From assembly GCA_918026815.1 (NCBI GenBank), contig CAKJVC010000006.1, forward strand, positions 620,001-684,000: a stretch of 64,000 bases of DNA, given 5' to 3'. This document shows, piece after piece, positions 47,563 through 59,205 of this stretch (position 1 is the first letter of the stretch; the number at the start of each line of letters is the position of its first letter). The position numbers were made by a program, and so were the translations under genes. The stretch is from Chalara sp. BL73. Taxonomy: Eukaryota; Ascomycota; Leotiomycetes; Helotiales. The notes below the pieces were generated by a model. The model saw nothing but the letters and a program-made list of their open reading frames with translations. It was not told where the DNA came from and did not search any database.

Positions 47563-48612
47563 TCAAAGTGGATGCCTTATAGCCACCTTTTCCATGCTTG
47601 ACTTCCCCTCTGCAACAAATTTCATCGCTTTTATGCCCTCGTCAGCACTTCTAACTACCCTCACTTTCGGGATAATAAATTGTTCATCAATTCCGTAGTG
47701 GCTCAAGCACCATGCAAAGGTCCTATCAATTTTATCTTGCCACTTATGGTTCGTCTTCATAATACCCATCTTTCCTCCGGCCTGTGGCATCGGGAAATCA
47801 ACATTTCTCGTGGCGAGCACCATTTTCCACTGCGGCTTCTCTGGTTGTGGCGATGTGTTTGCCAACGTGATACCCTGGCCCCCCGCGCACTCCTCACAAA
47901 GACCAGATGATACACCCGAGCCGACTGTGTCAAAGATTCCTTGTAGCTGCCCAAAATCTTTAATAGCGATTTGGATATTTTCAACGACGTCTTCGTCGCG
48001 ATAGTCGAAACAAGCCGTGGCACCCAGAGATTTCAGCGTATCATGGTTATGCTTCGACGCCGTGGTAAGAATCGGTGAGAGCCCTGCCGCTTTCGCAAGT
48101 TGGATTGCTGCAACTCCCACACTTGTTGCCCCGCCCCAAATTAGAACCGGGCGTCGGGTTGGCTCCTCACCCAATACCGTGCCGGCAGAAAACTCAAGCT
48201 GATTGAACAGCGCGTCGGCGGCTGTCTGAACCATTATGGAGATGCAGGCTGCATCTTGCATAGGCATGTTTTGGGGGACTTTGGAGATGGCATGTTCGCC
48301 AATGAGGAAGTTTTGGTGGCTACCGTGATATATTGGTTTTTTCTTGTTAACTCGATTGTGACCTAGAACCAGATCTCCGATAGAGAATTTGGCTTGAGCT
48401 CCAGTCCTGATTACTTTCCCGGAGTACTCATACCCCGAAGGATAGTCATTAAGGCCAAGGATCAGGCCATGTTTGATGTCGGCAGGATTGATTCCAGAGT
48501 ATTCAACCTCAACGAGGATCTGCTCGCCAACAGGATCATAACGATCGGTGATTGTTTGGAGGCTGAGCTCGTTGTCGGAAGATATCCAGATTGCTTTATT
48601 GGAAGCTGTCAT
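47563..48612 (-). CDS. Stand-alone enoyl reductase / zinc-type alcohol dehydrogenase-like (TOXD/LovC family)
   Basis: This is an NADPH-dependent medium-chain reductase; characterised relatives act in trans as enoyl reductases for polyketide synthases. It is a single uninterrupted frame of 349 residues with ATG at 48612. The GroES-like domain (about 25-140) includes VEVEYSGINPADIKHG and YEYSGKVIRTG. The nucleotide-binding motif WGGATSVGVAAIQLAK is at 159-174, followed by SLGATACFDYRD and IFDTVGSG. The structural-zinc cysteines of true alcohol dehydrogenases are absent, as in LovC/TOXD. It is intronless while all its cluster neighbours have introns. It diverges from the BVMO gene across 316 bp, so the two are probably co-regulated. 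Confidence 0.9.
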   Translation of the reverse strand: MTASNKAIWISSDNELSLQTITDRYDPVGEQILVEVEYSGINPADIKHGLILGLNDYPSGYEYSGKVIRTGAQAKFSIGDLVLGHNRVNKKKPIYHGSHQNFLIGEHAISKVPQNMPMQDAACISIMVQTAADALFNQLEFSAGTVLGEEPTRRPVLIWGGATSVGVAAIQLAKAAGLSPILTTASKHNHDTLKSLGATACFDYRDEDVVENIQIAIKDFGQLQGIFDTVGSGVSSGLCEECAGGQGITLANTSPQPEKPQWKMVLATRNVDFPMPQAGGKMGIMKTNHKWQDKIDRTFAWCLSHYGIDEQFIIPKVRVVRSADEGIKAMKFVAEGKSSMEKVAIRHPL

Positions 48613-48928
48613 TGTTGTCGTATCTGAATTTGAGGTTTCTCATGTGAAATCAAGATAGGAGGGGTCAGCAATTCTTTGTGGTTGAGCAGGAATCCGCTCC
48701 GTTGTGAAGCGAGAAACTTGCGGAAGTTCCGAAGTCGCCTCACACCCCGCCGCGGGAAGTGCAGGTTTTTATTCTATTGCGATAGCACGGAAAGGGCAAC
48801 AAGATTCCGTTCTGAATGGGCAGGGGTGCATCGGCGGAATCAATTGAATACTGTACTATACATAGGATAACCAAGCGGCCAAAGTCAATAAAGTTGTCCT
48901 TGATGCAGACCACAGTCTACGTGCCAAA
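48613..48928. promoter_or_regulatory. Bidirectional promoter of enoyl reductase and BVMO genes
   Basis: Only 316 bp separate the start codons of two divergent cluster genes, so regulatory sites for both must lie here. The stretch contains CGG and CCG triplets (for example CTCCG near 48708 and CGGCGG near 48830) that could be half-sites for the neighbouring Zn2Cys6 factor. No site is proven. Confidence 0.6.
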
Positions 48929-51076
48929 ATGCCTTTACACTATCCACCAACTTCGTTCTATGATTCTCTTGAGACCAACTATAAGATTCCTCAGATCACG
49001 CTGGGGGATCCCATCAATCGCAAGGTTCGAGTCATCAACATCGGAACAGGCCTGAATAGTATCAACAATGCGTATCACATCCAGAAGCATTGTTCAAATT
49101 TTGAGCTTGTGCTGTATGAAAGGAATGCTTCACTAGGGGGCACATGGTTGGTAAATCGGTACCCTAATGTGGCTTGTGATGTTCCTTCGCATGTGTACCA
49201 GTTTTCATGGGCGTCCAACCCTGACTGGCCTCGGTTTTTCAGCTAGTAAGTTATGTTTAACCCTGCATACGGCCCAGTAATATCTGCAAATAGAAGTATT
49301 TCTCAAACGGTAGTAACGTGCTTCACAGCGCTTCTGAGATCACAGAATATTTCGAAAACGTATCCGATGTTTTCGATCTGAAAAAGTACATGCGCTTCAA
49401 CACCGACGTGTACCACGCCGAATGGATGGAATTGGAAGGTCAATGGAAAGTCAAGTGTCGGGAAACCACCCAAGACGGCACAATTCGAGAGTTCCAAGAT
49501 TTCGCTGATATCTTGTTGAATAATTGTGGAATCCAAAACGATTGGAAGTGGCCGGAAATTGAAGGAATGAACAATTTCAAGGGAAAGTTGCTACATACAG
49601 CAAGATGGGACCCGGAATATCAAGCAGAGCAATGGGGAGGCCAGAATGTCGCCGTAATTGGCGGAGGTGCCTCATCAGTGCAAACAGTTCCTGGAATGCA
49701 GGTAAGCCGTCAGATATACTTCGTGAGATGAAGCTTCTCTGAAATTTCCTCTAGCCATATGTTAAGCACATGGACGTTTTTGTGCGAACTGGAGTATGGT
49801 TCGTGGGGTTGGGATCTGAAGAAGCCGAAAATACACCCTGTAAGTCGAGTGAAGCCGCTTTCAGCGAAGGGGAGAATTATGCCATCTAAAGCTGATCAAT
49901 ATGCATTAGACAGCCTTGAAGATCGAAAGAAATTCAGAGACGCAAAAGACTTGGTTGCTCATGGCAAGGAAATTGAACGGAATCTCAATGCCCTCTTTCC
50001 AGCATTCTACAAACAGACTGAAGAGCAAACCCTCCAGCAAAACAGGTTCCGAGATCGTATGGCGAAACTGATCAAGGACAAACGCCTTCTACAAGGCAAG
50101 TATATTGCCATTGAGATGCCGAAATATGGTCGAGCTAACGAAATTACAAGGCTTTAGCCCGGATTTCCAGTTGGGATGTCGTAGAGTGACCCCAGGTGAT
50201 CCATATGTCAAAGCAATACAACAACCGAACATCGATGTGCACTTTACCTCTGTGACAAGACTCACTTCAGACGGCATTGTGGGTGCTGATGGCATTGAAA
50301 GGAAAGTAGATGCTGTGATATGCGCCACCGGTAGAAGTCAATCTCTCCTTATTGCTCGTATGACTAACTTTTGCACAGGTTTTGACGTTGGGTACAAGCC
50401 AAGATTCCCCATCCTCGGCCAGAGCGGCGTCGATCTCCGCGATAAGTGGGCAGTCCATCCCGACTCCTACATGGGGATCTCATGCCCTGGATTCCCAAAT
50501 TACTTCTTCAGCAGTGGCCCGTATTGGCCTGTCGCGAATGGTTCCCTCATTGGCGCTTCCAATGCATCAGCCATGTATGTATGCCAAGTGATCAAAAAGT
50601 TTCAGCTTCAACCGAACATCAAGTCTATCTGCCCCAGCCAAACTGTTACAGATAAATTTGCTCAACACTGCCAGCAATGGTACAAGCATACAGTATGGTC
50701 TGACTACTGCCCATCGTGGTATAAGAATACCAAGACAGGTAGAGTCCAGAGCATTTGGCCAGGAATCACACTGCACTTCGCAAGAGTGATGGCGACGCCT
50801 CGATGGGAGGATTTTGAATTTGCATACAAGAAGAATGAGACGGGAGTAGAGGATAACCCTTTCAGCTACCTGGGGATGGGGTGGGTGCCGGAAATGTCTA
50901 ACCCAGAGCTGGATGACAGTCCCCACATCGGAACGGACAAGATTGATGCTAAATGGGCTCAGGCTAAGGGCATTCGATGTGCGGGCACTAAAGGGTTAAC
51001 TGACACAGTTTTAATCAACGGGAGCAAACATGCATTACCAGTTGCAACAAACTCGCAATTCAAGACTTATGTTTGA
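48929..51076 (+). CDS. Baeyer-Villiger flavin monooxygenase, with GC-AG intron
   Basis: This enzyme is predicted to insert an oxygen atom beside a ketone, making an ester or lactone, using FAD and NADPH. Exons 48929-49245, 49314-49701, 49755-49839, 49892-50095, 50151-50330 and 50379-51076 (1872 nt, 623 residues). The FAD Rossmann motif reads INIGTGLNS (39-44), where Gly would be expected instead of Ser44. [20 protein letters not shown] follows. The BVMO fingerprint FxGxxxHxxxW is intact (F193, G195, H199, W203), and the NADPH motif GGGASS is at 221-226. The later [19 protein letters not shown] block is also typical. Intron 4 (50096-50150) has a GC donor (AAG|GCAAGT) and branch GCTAAC. Intron 5 is 48 nt and in frame, so it could be mistaken for coding sequence. 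Confidence 0.92.
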
Positions 51077-52442
51077 TATTAGCAAATATAAACCTTTTTT
51101 TAAAATCCAGACTAATTATACCTAAACCATGTCCCCTAACCTACAATATAATGAAGTTGGAGATAAAAAACTAAAAGAAATTTACTATATAGCTTAATCA
51201 ATTAGCAAATTTGTGTGCCAAAACTTTAGTTGCACTACAACCAGCCTTTTATTAAATCAACCGCTTTTAAAATCGCAACAAAATTGCAATATGATATTGC
51301 TTCGGTTGTACATCATGCTAAATTGCGGATCAATTTCTACTGGCTGGCGAAATATAACATTAAAGCATAATACTAAGTCGCAAAAAGCCTAAACTGAAGA
51401 CCTGGTAGTTTCTAAACGGAGCAAAATTATTGCTTACAAATACCATATAAAAATTAAGCATGTTTATTTACAATTTCAAAAGTAAGCCGAGCACGTACGT
51501 TAGCAATGCCGAATACTTAACTTTAACACAATATTAAATAGTTCTGATGCACTCGGTTGCCTTCGGCTGTGAAATAGATGCCTTCACTATATCTCATTTG
51601 ACAAGATGAGTAAGTCGCAAACTCCCGCTTGTCCCATAGCTCTTACCTATCACATAGTTCCCAATCTATTCTTAATAAATGCGTGGGGAATAGATATCTT
51701 GGAGAACTCAGCCGTGATGAAGGGTGCAGATTTTATGTGGTATGGATGCGTCAGCAATACCTGCCCAACTGGATGGGAGGTAGCAATGGCTTGGACATTT
51801 GAATATGGGCGTGAACACTTGTCCAGAATGGGGACCTCTAGATATCCCTGTAGGTGTGTATACGCAATTCGGACTTTGCATTTGAACTCCGCTGTACCAC
51901 GAAACTCCTGTGTTTCTAAACAGTTGAGCTTAGTTAATACAGACCGCGTAAGTAATGCGGATTCTCTGACAGCCACCATTTTCCTTTCCGATTCACCATC
52001 TCACAGGCTTTATACAAACGCAACCTTCTCCGTTCCTCTTCCGTTTCCTCTACCCCTGCTCATTCTTCTCCTTTCCCCTCCAACACTCCATCCTTGTTTG
52101 CATTTCATTCACGACTCGGTACAGCCTCTCCCACCTGCACGAGCCATGCCGCTGACCTCCGTTTATTAAAGGATAACCTGGATATTATAATTCTTCTGAA
52201 CAATCACGACATCACCAACAACCTCTTGAGTGCTTCGGTTTGTATTTTATAGAGCACTACCAGTATATATTACCAGCTCTTTAATTTAGGATGAAGGCGC
52301 GCTACTAGGTTGACAGAAAGCCTCAGCCCCAAACGTATCCAATCACTTCGCTCCCCTGTTTCAGCTGAACTTCGAAGGCCTCACTTCACCTTGACCGCCC
52401 AGCAAACTCTACCATCATAATCTGATTTCAGTATTATATACT
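51077..52442. other. AT-rich intergenic region
   Basis: The first 500 bases after the BVMO are strongly AT-rich. Frames at 51606-52169 (+) and 51650-51979 (-) overlap each other and show no protein-like pattern. The CorA-like gene promoter should precede 52443. Confidence 0.4.
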
Positions 52443-54129
52443 ATGGAGCGATCCCATAACAGGCGCGAGCGCGAATACGGATACCGGTCGCTGGAGCAGG
52501 GTGTCGATTTTAGCAGGGACAGTCGCTGTTCTTTTCTACAGATCTTGCACTATAAGGCTGCAGATGGGACAGTGGATATTCGAGTTTCAAGTGGTGATTT
52601 GATAGGGGACGGGATTTCAGAGTGGATTTTGAAGGCTTGTCGCTCCTATCTGTGTTTGATTTTGACAAACAAAAAAATTAACTGAGCCTAGGACCTTAAA
52701 AGACAAATCCCGGCTACTGGAGGCGGGAATGAAAGACAGAGAACTTTGGTAGGAGGACTTCGATTACTGTAAGATGGAAAAGAGAGCAAGGGTGGACACG
52801 CTTGCTAATAGGAATCATAGATATGGAGCCTGTAAATACGACTCCGACAGGCAATATCGACAACTTCCCTTTTCAGAGGACCTCTTTGATCTTCTGAGCG
52901 AGCACCTTGGACTACCAGAGCAATTCATTCCTTCTTTCGCTATGAGAACAGGGTGTGCTTTTAAATTCCAGTGTCCGTCAAGAGCTCATCAACATGAGAG
53001 CGAGAGAGACGGTACTTCCAAGCCCGATACTTGTAAGTCATGGCTTGATTCTCGGGTAACTAAGACAATGACTATTAGAACCACTAGGCCATATTTTCAA
53101 ATTCTCTATCTTCCGCCCTTCATATTACCACCTCGCAGTATCACATTCCCCAACCAACAATATAACACACTGCGTTCTCCTCGCCAAGGCTTCCGACCAC
53201 GAATTCCCGTCTCTAACCTCTAAGCTCCAGGAAAGAGCTAGCTTAGCCCTCAACCCAATGTTCCTCCCCACCCTCCTCTCAGAACTCTGCACCGCTTCCA
53301 CAGCACGAAGAATCCATGAAGCACACGACAAACTTAATCAGTTGGAAGAGCTAATGGGACAGCACGAATGGGAAAATAGACCGCTCGGTGATCCGCTGGA
53401 GATGGATTTCTTGGCTGCGACCAGAAGGCTTAATTTTGTTGGAATGATGTTGGGTGTTGAGAGGATGAGGGTGAAGGGGTTGTTGCTTAATTTAGGGGTT
53501 ATGAGAGAAGGGAATAGGGAACTTAGTGGGGGTTGTGAAGAGGAAGCGAGGCTGGTTGAGGAACTGGTTGCTTTTCATGCTAACTCCTGTGAGAATCTTG
53601 CGTTGAGAGTGGAATATGAGCAGACAAGAGTTCAGACCCAGATCGCTGTTGTAGGGCCCCACTGGGATTTTTCGCTGACTATGGGACATTGCTGACCTTG
53701 TTTATGATAGGTGTATCAATTCATGGCTCAGAAAGATGCCAGGGTCAATATCGAACTCGCAACAACATCCGCCTCGATTGCGAAGGAAACAAAGAAGGAT
53801 GGCTCATCGATGAAGACTATTGCTCTATTGACGATGTGCTTCTTGCCTGGGACTTTCCTGGCTGTATGCCTAAATGCCTAATTCTTATTGGAACATACAT
53901 AAATATTGACCTTCGCTAGGCGCTTTTTGCTATGCCTATGAACGACGATGACCAATTTATCAAAAAGAAAGGTTTCAAATACTATTGGGCGGTTGCAATT
54001 CCCTTGACTATCTTGGTCATCTTGGTTTGGGCACTCGCCACACTGCTACCCCGGAAATATTGGCTTGCAAGCAAGAGAACGGGTCCAACCATGAGAGATG
54101 TTGAGTCAACAAACTTCAAAGACCAATGA
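52443..54129 (+). CDS. CorA-like membrane protein (fungal type)
   Basis: This resembles fungal proteins with a degenerate CorA Mg2+-channel C-terminal half; transport is not established. Likely exons are 52443 to about 52640, about 52780 to 53032, 53088-53650, 53711-53863 and 53920-54129. The first join is ambiguous because several acceptor phases are possible around 52771-52790. The N-terminal part reads RSLEQGVDFSRDSRCSFLQI. The middle holds the helical block NPMFLPTLLSELCTASTARR, then HDKLNQLEELMGQHEWENRP and LNFVGMMLGVERMR. The end shows VYQFMAQKDARVNIELATTS, KTIALLTMCFLPGTFLAALF as TM1 with its loop, and YYWAVAIPLTILVILVWALA as TM2. The GMN signature of true CorA channels is absent; FLPGTFLAALFAMP replaces it, as is usual in this fungal group. 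Confidence 0.75.
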
Positions 54130-57100
54130 TTTTGAAAAAAAAAGCAACCCGATATAGGAGGAACTCAGGAAAAGTCGAGAATCACATTGGTTAATTTATT
54201 CATACAGTCCATTATAACGCCCTTCCCTATGAAATAAAACCACCAGCTTTCGGAGATTATTGCCGCCTGCCATTCCCAATAACATGGCAGCGTCTGCGTC
54301 GTAGAAAGGTGCCATGATATGTGCGGTTTCGATATCTTCGGCCAGCTGTTCTGGTCAGAAAACTGTGTTGTGTGTACATGTCGTATTGCGATTGCCTGTG
54401 AGGCCACGTAAAAAAAAAAGGAAACTGTTAAAAAAAGGTTCGTCAGGAAACTTCATTCTGAAATACCTGCAAAATTGTAAACTAGGAGCATACAAAAGCA
54501 AATCCCAGCGGCGATAGTAAATAATTAATTATAATTGCTTTAGCACGAACATACCCTGGCAACCACATCCTATTAGTAGGAAGCTGACAGTAGAAATCAG
54601 CTAGCGCGTTTGCCAGTAGAAACCTAACGTAACCTAACCTACAGTTAATGAAGTCAGAGATTTAACAGAGCCTGAGAATAATTTAGTGAGAGTTAGGGTT
54701 ACAGTAATCCAGGGCATCAATTCCCAAGGCTGGAAAGTTGGCTGGAATTTTCATTTGGCGGTGCTTGAGCCCGAGATCCCTGGCGATCTGCTTACATACG
54801 TTCATATTCAACGTCAGTCACCTTGTTCTTCACTTCCGATACAAACTGTGCAAAGTCCATCAACAGACACAAAACTTGGGCCAGATCCTGATATTTGAAA
54901 TAGGCGACATGAAAGATCAAGATAACAAGGGCCATCATGTGTCGCAAGGAGCCTAGAACCAGTCAGCCCTCTCTGGTCACTGGGGTCGCCTGCCGGCTCA
55001 TCAGACGGCCCCAGCACAACGGACCAGGAACAGAGCGGTGGTTTCTCGACATCACCAGCAATGCCCGTCATGTCAAGCAAAGTGGCGCACAGCTGAATAC
55101 TTGTGGGGAGAGTGGGGTCAACAGTGCTAAGAAAGTGGGATAAGCTAGATGGCACGAACTTTTGTATAGGTCCAAACAATTAGCAGTGGAGAAGTCTTCC
55201 GTCGAGGGTCCGGTAGTCTAGACTCGTCAATCGGCATACAGCATTTGTCCTCGCTACAGAGACTCCGCTACTGATCGTTTAGGCCTGTACGAAAGTAATT
55301 ATATCATGCTAAGGCTCAGTGAGCCGGGTTCTCGGTAACAAATCATAGAAGGGAAACTGATTCAGCCTCCCCACCCTACTTAACCGCCCAAAAAGCCGGG
55401 TTTCTCGACTTTTCACCACAACAATGTCCTTTAATTAAAGTTTCTTTTCTCCCACAATTTTGGTGTCCCTGCTATTTTTTGGGCGGCGGCTGAGTGGGGT
55501 GAGCGGTTGGCTAGGTTTCCCCTTCGAATTAAATTTGGGATCCCGTTCCGGGTGCTACGCCTGAGATACTTCATTGTGGGCCGTCGCCCCATACTCCCTG
55601 AGTCGATCAACACGGGTTAAATTGGCCGGGGAGAAAAGCATTGGCCAGTAGACTTCAGTTTCACCCGCATCTCAAATTTGTTAGATTAACGAAATAACAA
55701 ACTGAGACCTTTTTCTTGGCATCATACAAGTAAAATAAATTAACTAATACCAAGTAAAGCCATATTTAGATGTATTTACACTACCTTCACAAGTCATACG
55801 TTATGGCCAGGCTCTTCACAAAGTCTAAAACGCCGAAATTGACCTTCACGTCGCTTCATACAACCACCACATTTTGTAAATTAGCCCATACTTGCTGATT
55901 CACGTCCTTTCGAGACCCTACATAGTTTGTCCATTTTGTAAACTACCTGATCCCCCATCTTGTAATCGGTGATTTTTCGTACGCCGAGGTCGACTAGGCT
56001 CATTATTTGCACTTCAAGGTGCGATGTTCTCTTCTTTCAATATAAAACAACCCGATGCATTACTCATATTGCACTTCTTAGAAGCTAGTCTACACATCCT
56101 AAAGCGAGGTTAGAGCAATTCTGGTGTCATACGATCTTCTCCTTCATATATTGAGCCTGAGACTACTCTTCGTTGGGGTTGTTGGTGTTTCTGATTCCCA
56201 TATTGTAGGGGTGCCAAACGGGTTGCAGGCGGTGTTGGTGTACGTAACTTTACGTCAAGCTGTGAAATCACATAACCTAGGTCGTACAGTATAAGTCCTG
56301 AGCTTCGGAGCCCTCCCTGAATATTTGATTCTGGTCGTTATCATACAAAATGCATTGTAACAATCAGGAAAGAAGTTTTCCTTTGAAATGTGTGTTTAAT
56401 CATCATGCGAAATTGTTTAAAAGCGCGAGGAACCCCCAATCCTCTTTTGATTCCTCGCGCCACATCTTTGTATCTAGGATCATTATATGCCTTGATCCCC
56501 AACAAGTCCAGCATACAGTCTATATAGTATGAGCGAGTTTAAAAAGTGGTGTGTACAGTATACCCATATTATATTTCTTATACCCACTGTTTGTACTATT
56601 GAGAACACCACTCTCCAGGCCTCTATGCTACACTTACCCTAGAGCATGGATGCTAGGAAGGGACACAAACGACATATATACATACAGCTCCACGTTCGAC
56701 ACCGGGCAAAGCATGCTCCGTCTTCTACGTGACGGCTCACCGAGACGATTGGAGAGAGTTAACCGTTTTCGGCCCCTGCATCAGTCTTCTCATAAAGGAT
56801 GTGTACGCTGCTCTATCTTCGGCTACGTCTGAATTTTCTCAAGAAAGCGTAATATCTCATCCCAATCATCTTCTGGTAAGTGAGGAGCCACGGGCAGAGT
56901 ACTTAACTTTCATGACCATAATATTTGATCGATGTACTCCTAAAAGTCAATGCCTTCAATATATCATGAACGGCGTAGAGTTGCATCTTTTGCGCGAGAA
57001 CAGAAGCCAAACATTCTTGTTTTCTATTTTCCAGCCAGAGTACCTTTCGTAAGTTGAAGCGAAAGATTCTCCAGGGGATAGGTAGGAAGTAGATGAAAAG

Positions 57101-57779
57101 TTCATATTGAAAAGTAAGTGGTAGCAGGGAAATCATACTCAGCGAAGCCACGTAAGGGTCCTGGAACCTACAAGTAAAGTTTGTTTCCGCTGTTGCGAAC
57201 GACTCATCATCGTGTCATACCCCTTTTTTTGGAATTATCTATGCCGTGTTACTTTGGTGGCGCATCCATTGGTACTGGAGGTTTGACGGCGGTACTTCCC
57301 GTGCCGAGCTGACAGTGAGGTAAACTCTAAAACTTTTGTCAGTGCCCAGCGCGAAGGAGGCTGAGTTTATTTGTGGGGGGTTTAGAGAAAGCAAAGGGAA
57401 ATATCCGAAAGGAGGCGCGTTGCTTTCAAGTTTCTGCTCATAGATAAATTAGACAGGGAGAAGTCTATTTAGATTGTGGAGTGAACTTGAATCTACCGAA
57501 AATTCTCCGAAAGATGTCTCTCGGGGCAAACCCCGTCGAGAAAGCAAAGACGGACAAGCTTTGCCTAGCTATACCGATTATTGGGTTAAAGGCGATCATC
57601 CAATATCAAGCCACCGTCACAATTTGAATACCATATCATGCAGAAACAGAAGAAGTGAATCATTCACCGTGAGCAACCGATAACGATAAAGTCGTCGCCC
57701 CTTTCTCGTCTTCCATGCAGGGCAATATTCCGTTCCTTTCTCTTTCCACCTCTAATATAATTTGTTTCTATTATTCAAA
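54130..57779. other. Long intergenic region with no supported gene
   Basis: This is 3.65 kb without a recognisable protein, RNA gene or complete mobile element. A few telomere-like heptamers (AACCTAAC, TTAGGG) lie scattered at 54621-54700 but not in tandem. Short frames at 56551-57052 do not resemble any family. The promoter of the rhodopsin-domain gene should be at about 57600-57779. Confidence 0.4.
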
Positions 57780-59205
57780 ATGGCATCTACAATTGACAGT
57801 CAGGGAATTGACTCCCAGTCAAGGTCGCGTGAAATCATCACAATCATTAGTTGCATGGCCATTTTCTCGTCTATTGTGGTAGCGCTTCGATTATTCACTC
57901 GCCTCAAGATCCTCAAAGCGTGCGGCCTGGATGACTGGCTAATGGTAACTGCGCAGGTACCGCAAACTGTTCATAGCATTCTGATCTGTCACATCCACTA
58001 ACTGGCCGTACTGTTTGATAGGTTTTCACTCTTGGAACAGCTGTTGCCATAGGTATAGGTAAGTTTTCAACTGCCTCTGTCATCTCCAACATGCTGATGT
58101 GCATCACCGTAGAAAGTAGATATGGGCTTGGCCGACATGTATGGACGATACCCAAGGAGGAAACTATACCTTACCTCAAGGTAGGCAAAATTGCCCCAAA
58201 ATCGCCTAGAAAGTTCTGCTAACCCCAGCTAGGCGTTCTATGCTAGCATACTTCTCTACAATTTTGCCCTCTCATTGGTCAAAATTTCCATTTTACTTCA
58301 ATATCGCCGCATTTTCACTGCACCAGCAATGCAAAAGACCTGTGTTGTCGGTCTTGTGGTTATTATTTGCTGGGCAATCACTCAGATTTTCCTCAACGCC
58401 ATGATCTGTATTCCTGTTGCCTCCTTTTGGGACCCGACTATTGAAGGAAAATGTATTCCTTTTCTTCCAATATGGTTCACTTATGCAATCTTCAATATTA
58501 TCACCGACTTTAGCATTTTCATACTCCCATTTCCCGCCATCAAGTCCCTACATTTACCCAAGAAGCAGAAAATTATCCTCTTCATTATTTTTGCCCTTGG
58601 TCTCTTGTAAGTCGATCCCCAACCCTCTGTCCCGTCACCCGGCAAATAAAACGTTGCTAAAATAACAAAAAACAACCAGCACTTGCGCAATCTCTCTATA
58701 CCGTATCCAATTTCTCAAAGTCGCGGCAAAATCAACCGACCCAACCTGGGATAACGTGGATGCAGCAACTTGGTCTTTGTTGGAGCTCAGCTTAGCCGCC
58801 GTTACCGCAAGTTTACCAACGCTGCGTGCGCTTGTTGTCAAAATCGCGCCTCAAATCTCAAGTCTCTCTTCGCGGAAACTATATGCCGACATCTACAGCC
58901 GACAAGGCATTTCGCAAGGGGCCGACGTAGAAACTGGAACGGGTACTGTCTGCTACGACAGTGTCCAAGGTTCGGCTGCCAGTACCTCTGCCAGCACCTC
59001 TGCCTTACGCAAAAGTACAGATTACCAGCACCAGCTCCAGAACCTCGAACAGAACGACCGGCCCAGAAGCCACGACCCAGTTGTTACTTACATAAGCGCT
59101 TCTAATACGATGTCAAAAGGCACGAATTTAGAGGTTAATACAGAGAAAGGCAATGGGATTCTAGCAACAACGATAGTCACACAAGAATTTGTAGACAAAA
59201 AGTGA
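57780..59205 (+). CDS. Fungal rhodopsin-domain integral membrane protein (seven helices)
   Basis: This belongs to the large fungal family of seven-helix proteins (Pth11-like/SAT4-like). Some members sense surfaces or lie in metabolite clusters, but most are uncharacterised. Exons 57780-57956, 58022-58058, 58113-58180, 58233-58606 and 58680-59205 (1182 nt, 393 residues). The ATG at 57780 is used; a TTG further upstream in frame was ignored. Family marks are IFSSIVVALRLFTRLKILKA, then the CGLDDWLM motif, ESRYGLGRHVWTIP, YASILLYNFALSLVKISILL, YRRIF, ICIPVASFWDP, FNIITDFSIFILPFPAIKSL, LPKKQKI and CAISLYRIQFL. A hydrophilic cytoplasmic tail of about 110 residues follows the last helix. Exon 2 is only 37 nt. 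Confidence 0.9.

Noticed and set aside
49759..50157. 132-codon uninterrupted plus-strand frame as an independent gene
   Set aside because: It merges a wrong-phase reading of BVMO exon 3, intron 3 and exon 4; splicing explains it fully.
51606..52169. 187-codon plus-strand frame
   Set aside because: It contains an equally long opposing frame and has no protein-like pattern; it is probably chance in a Pro/Leu/Ser-coding CT-rich stretch.
54621..54700. Telomere-like words (AACCTAAC, TTAGGG)
   Set aside because: There are only isolated copies, not a tandem array; no evidence of a telomere or interstitial telomeric repeat.
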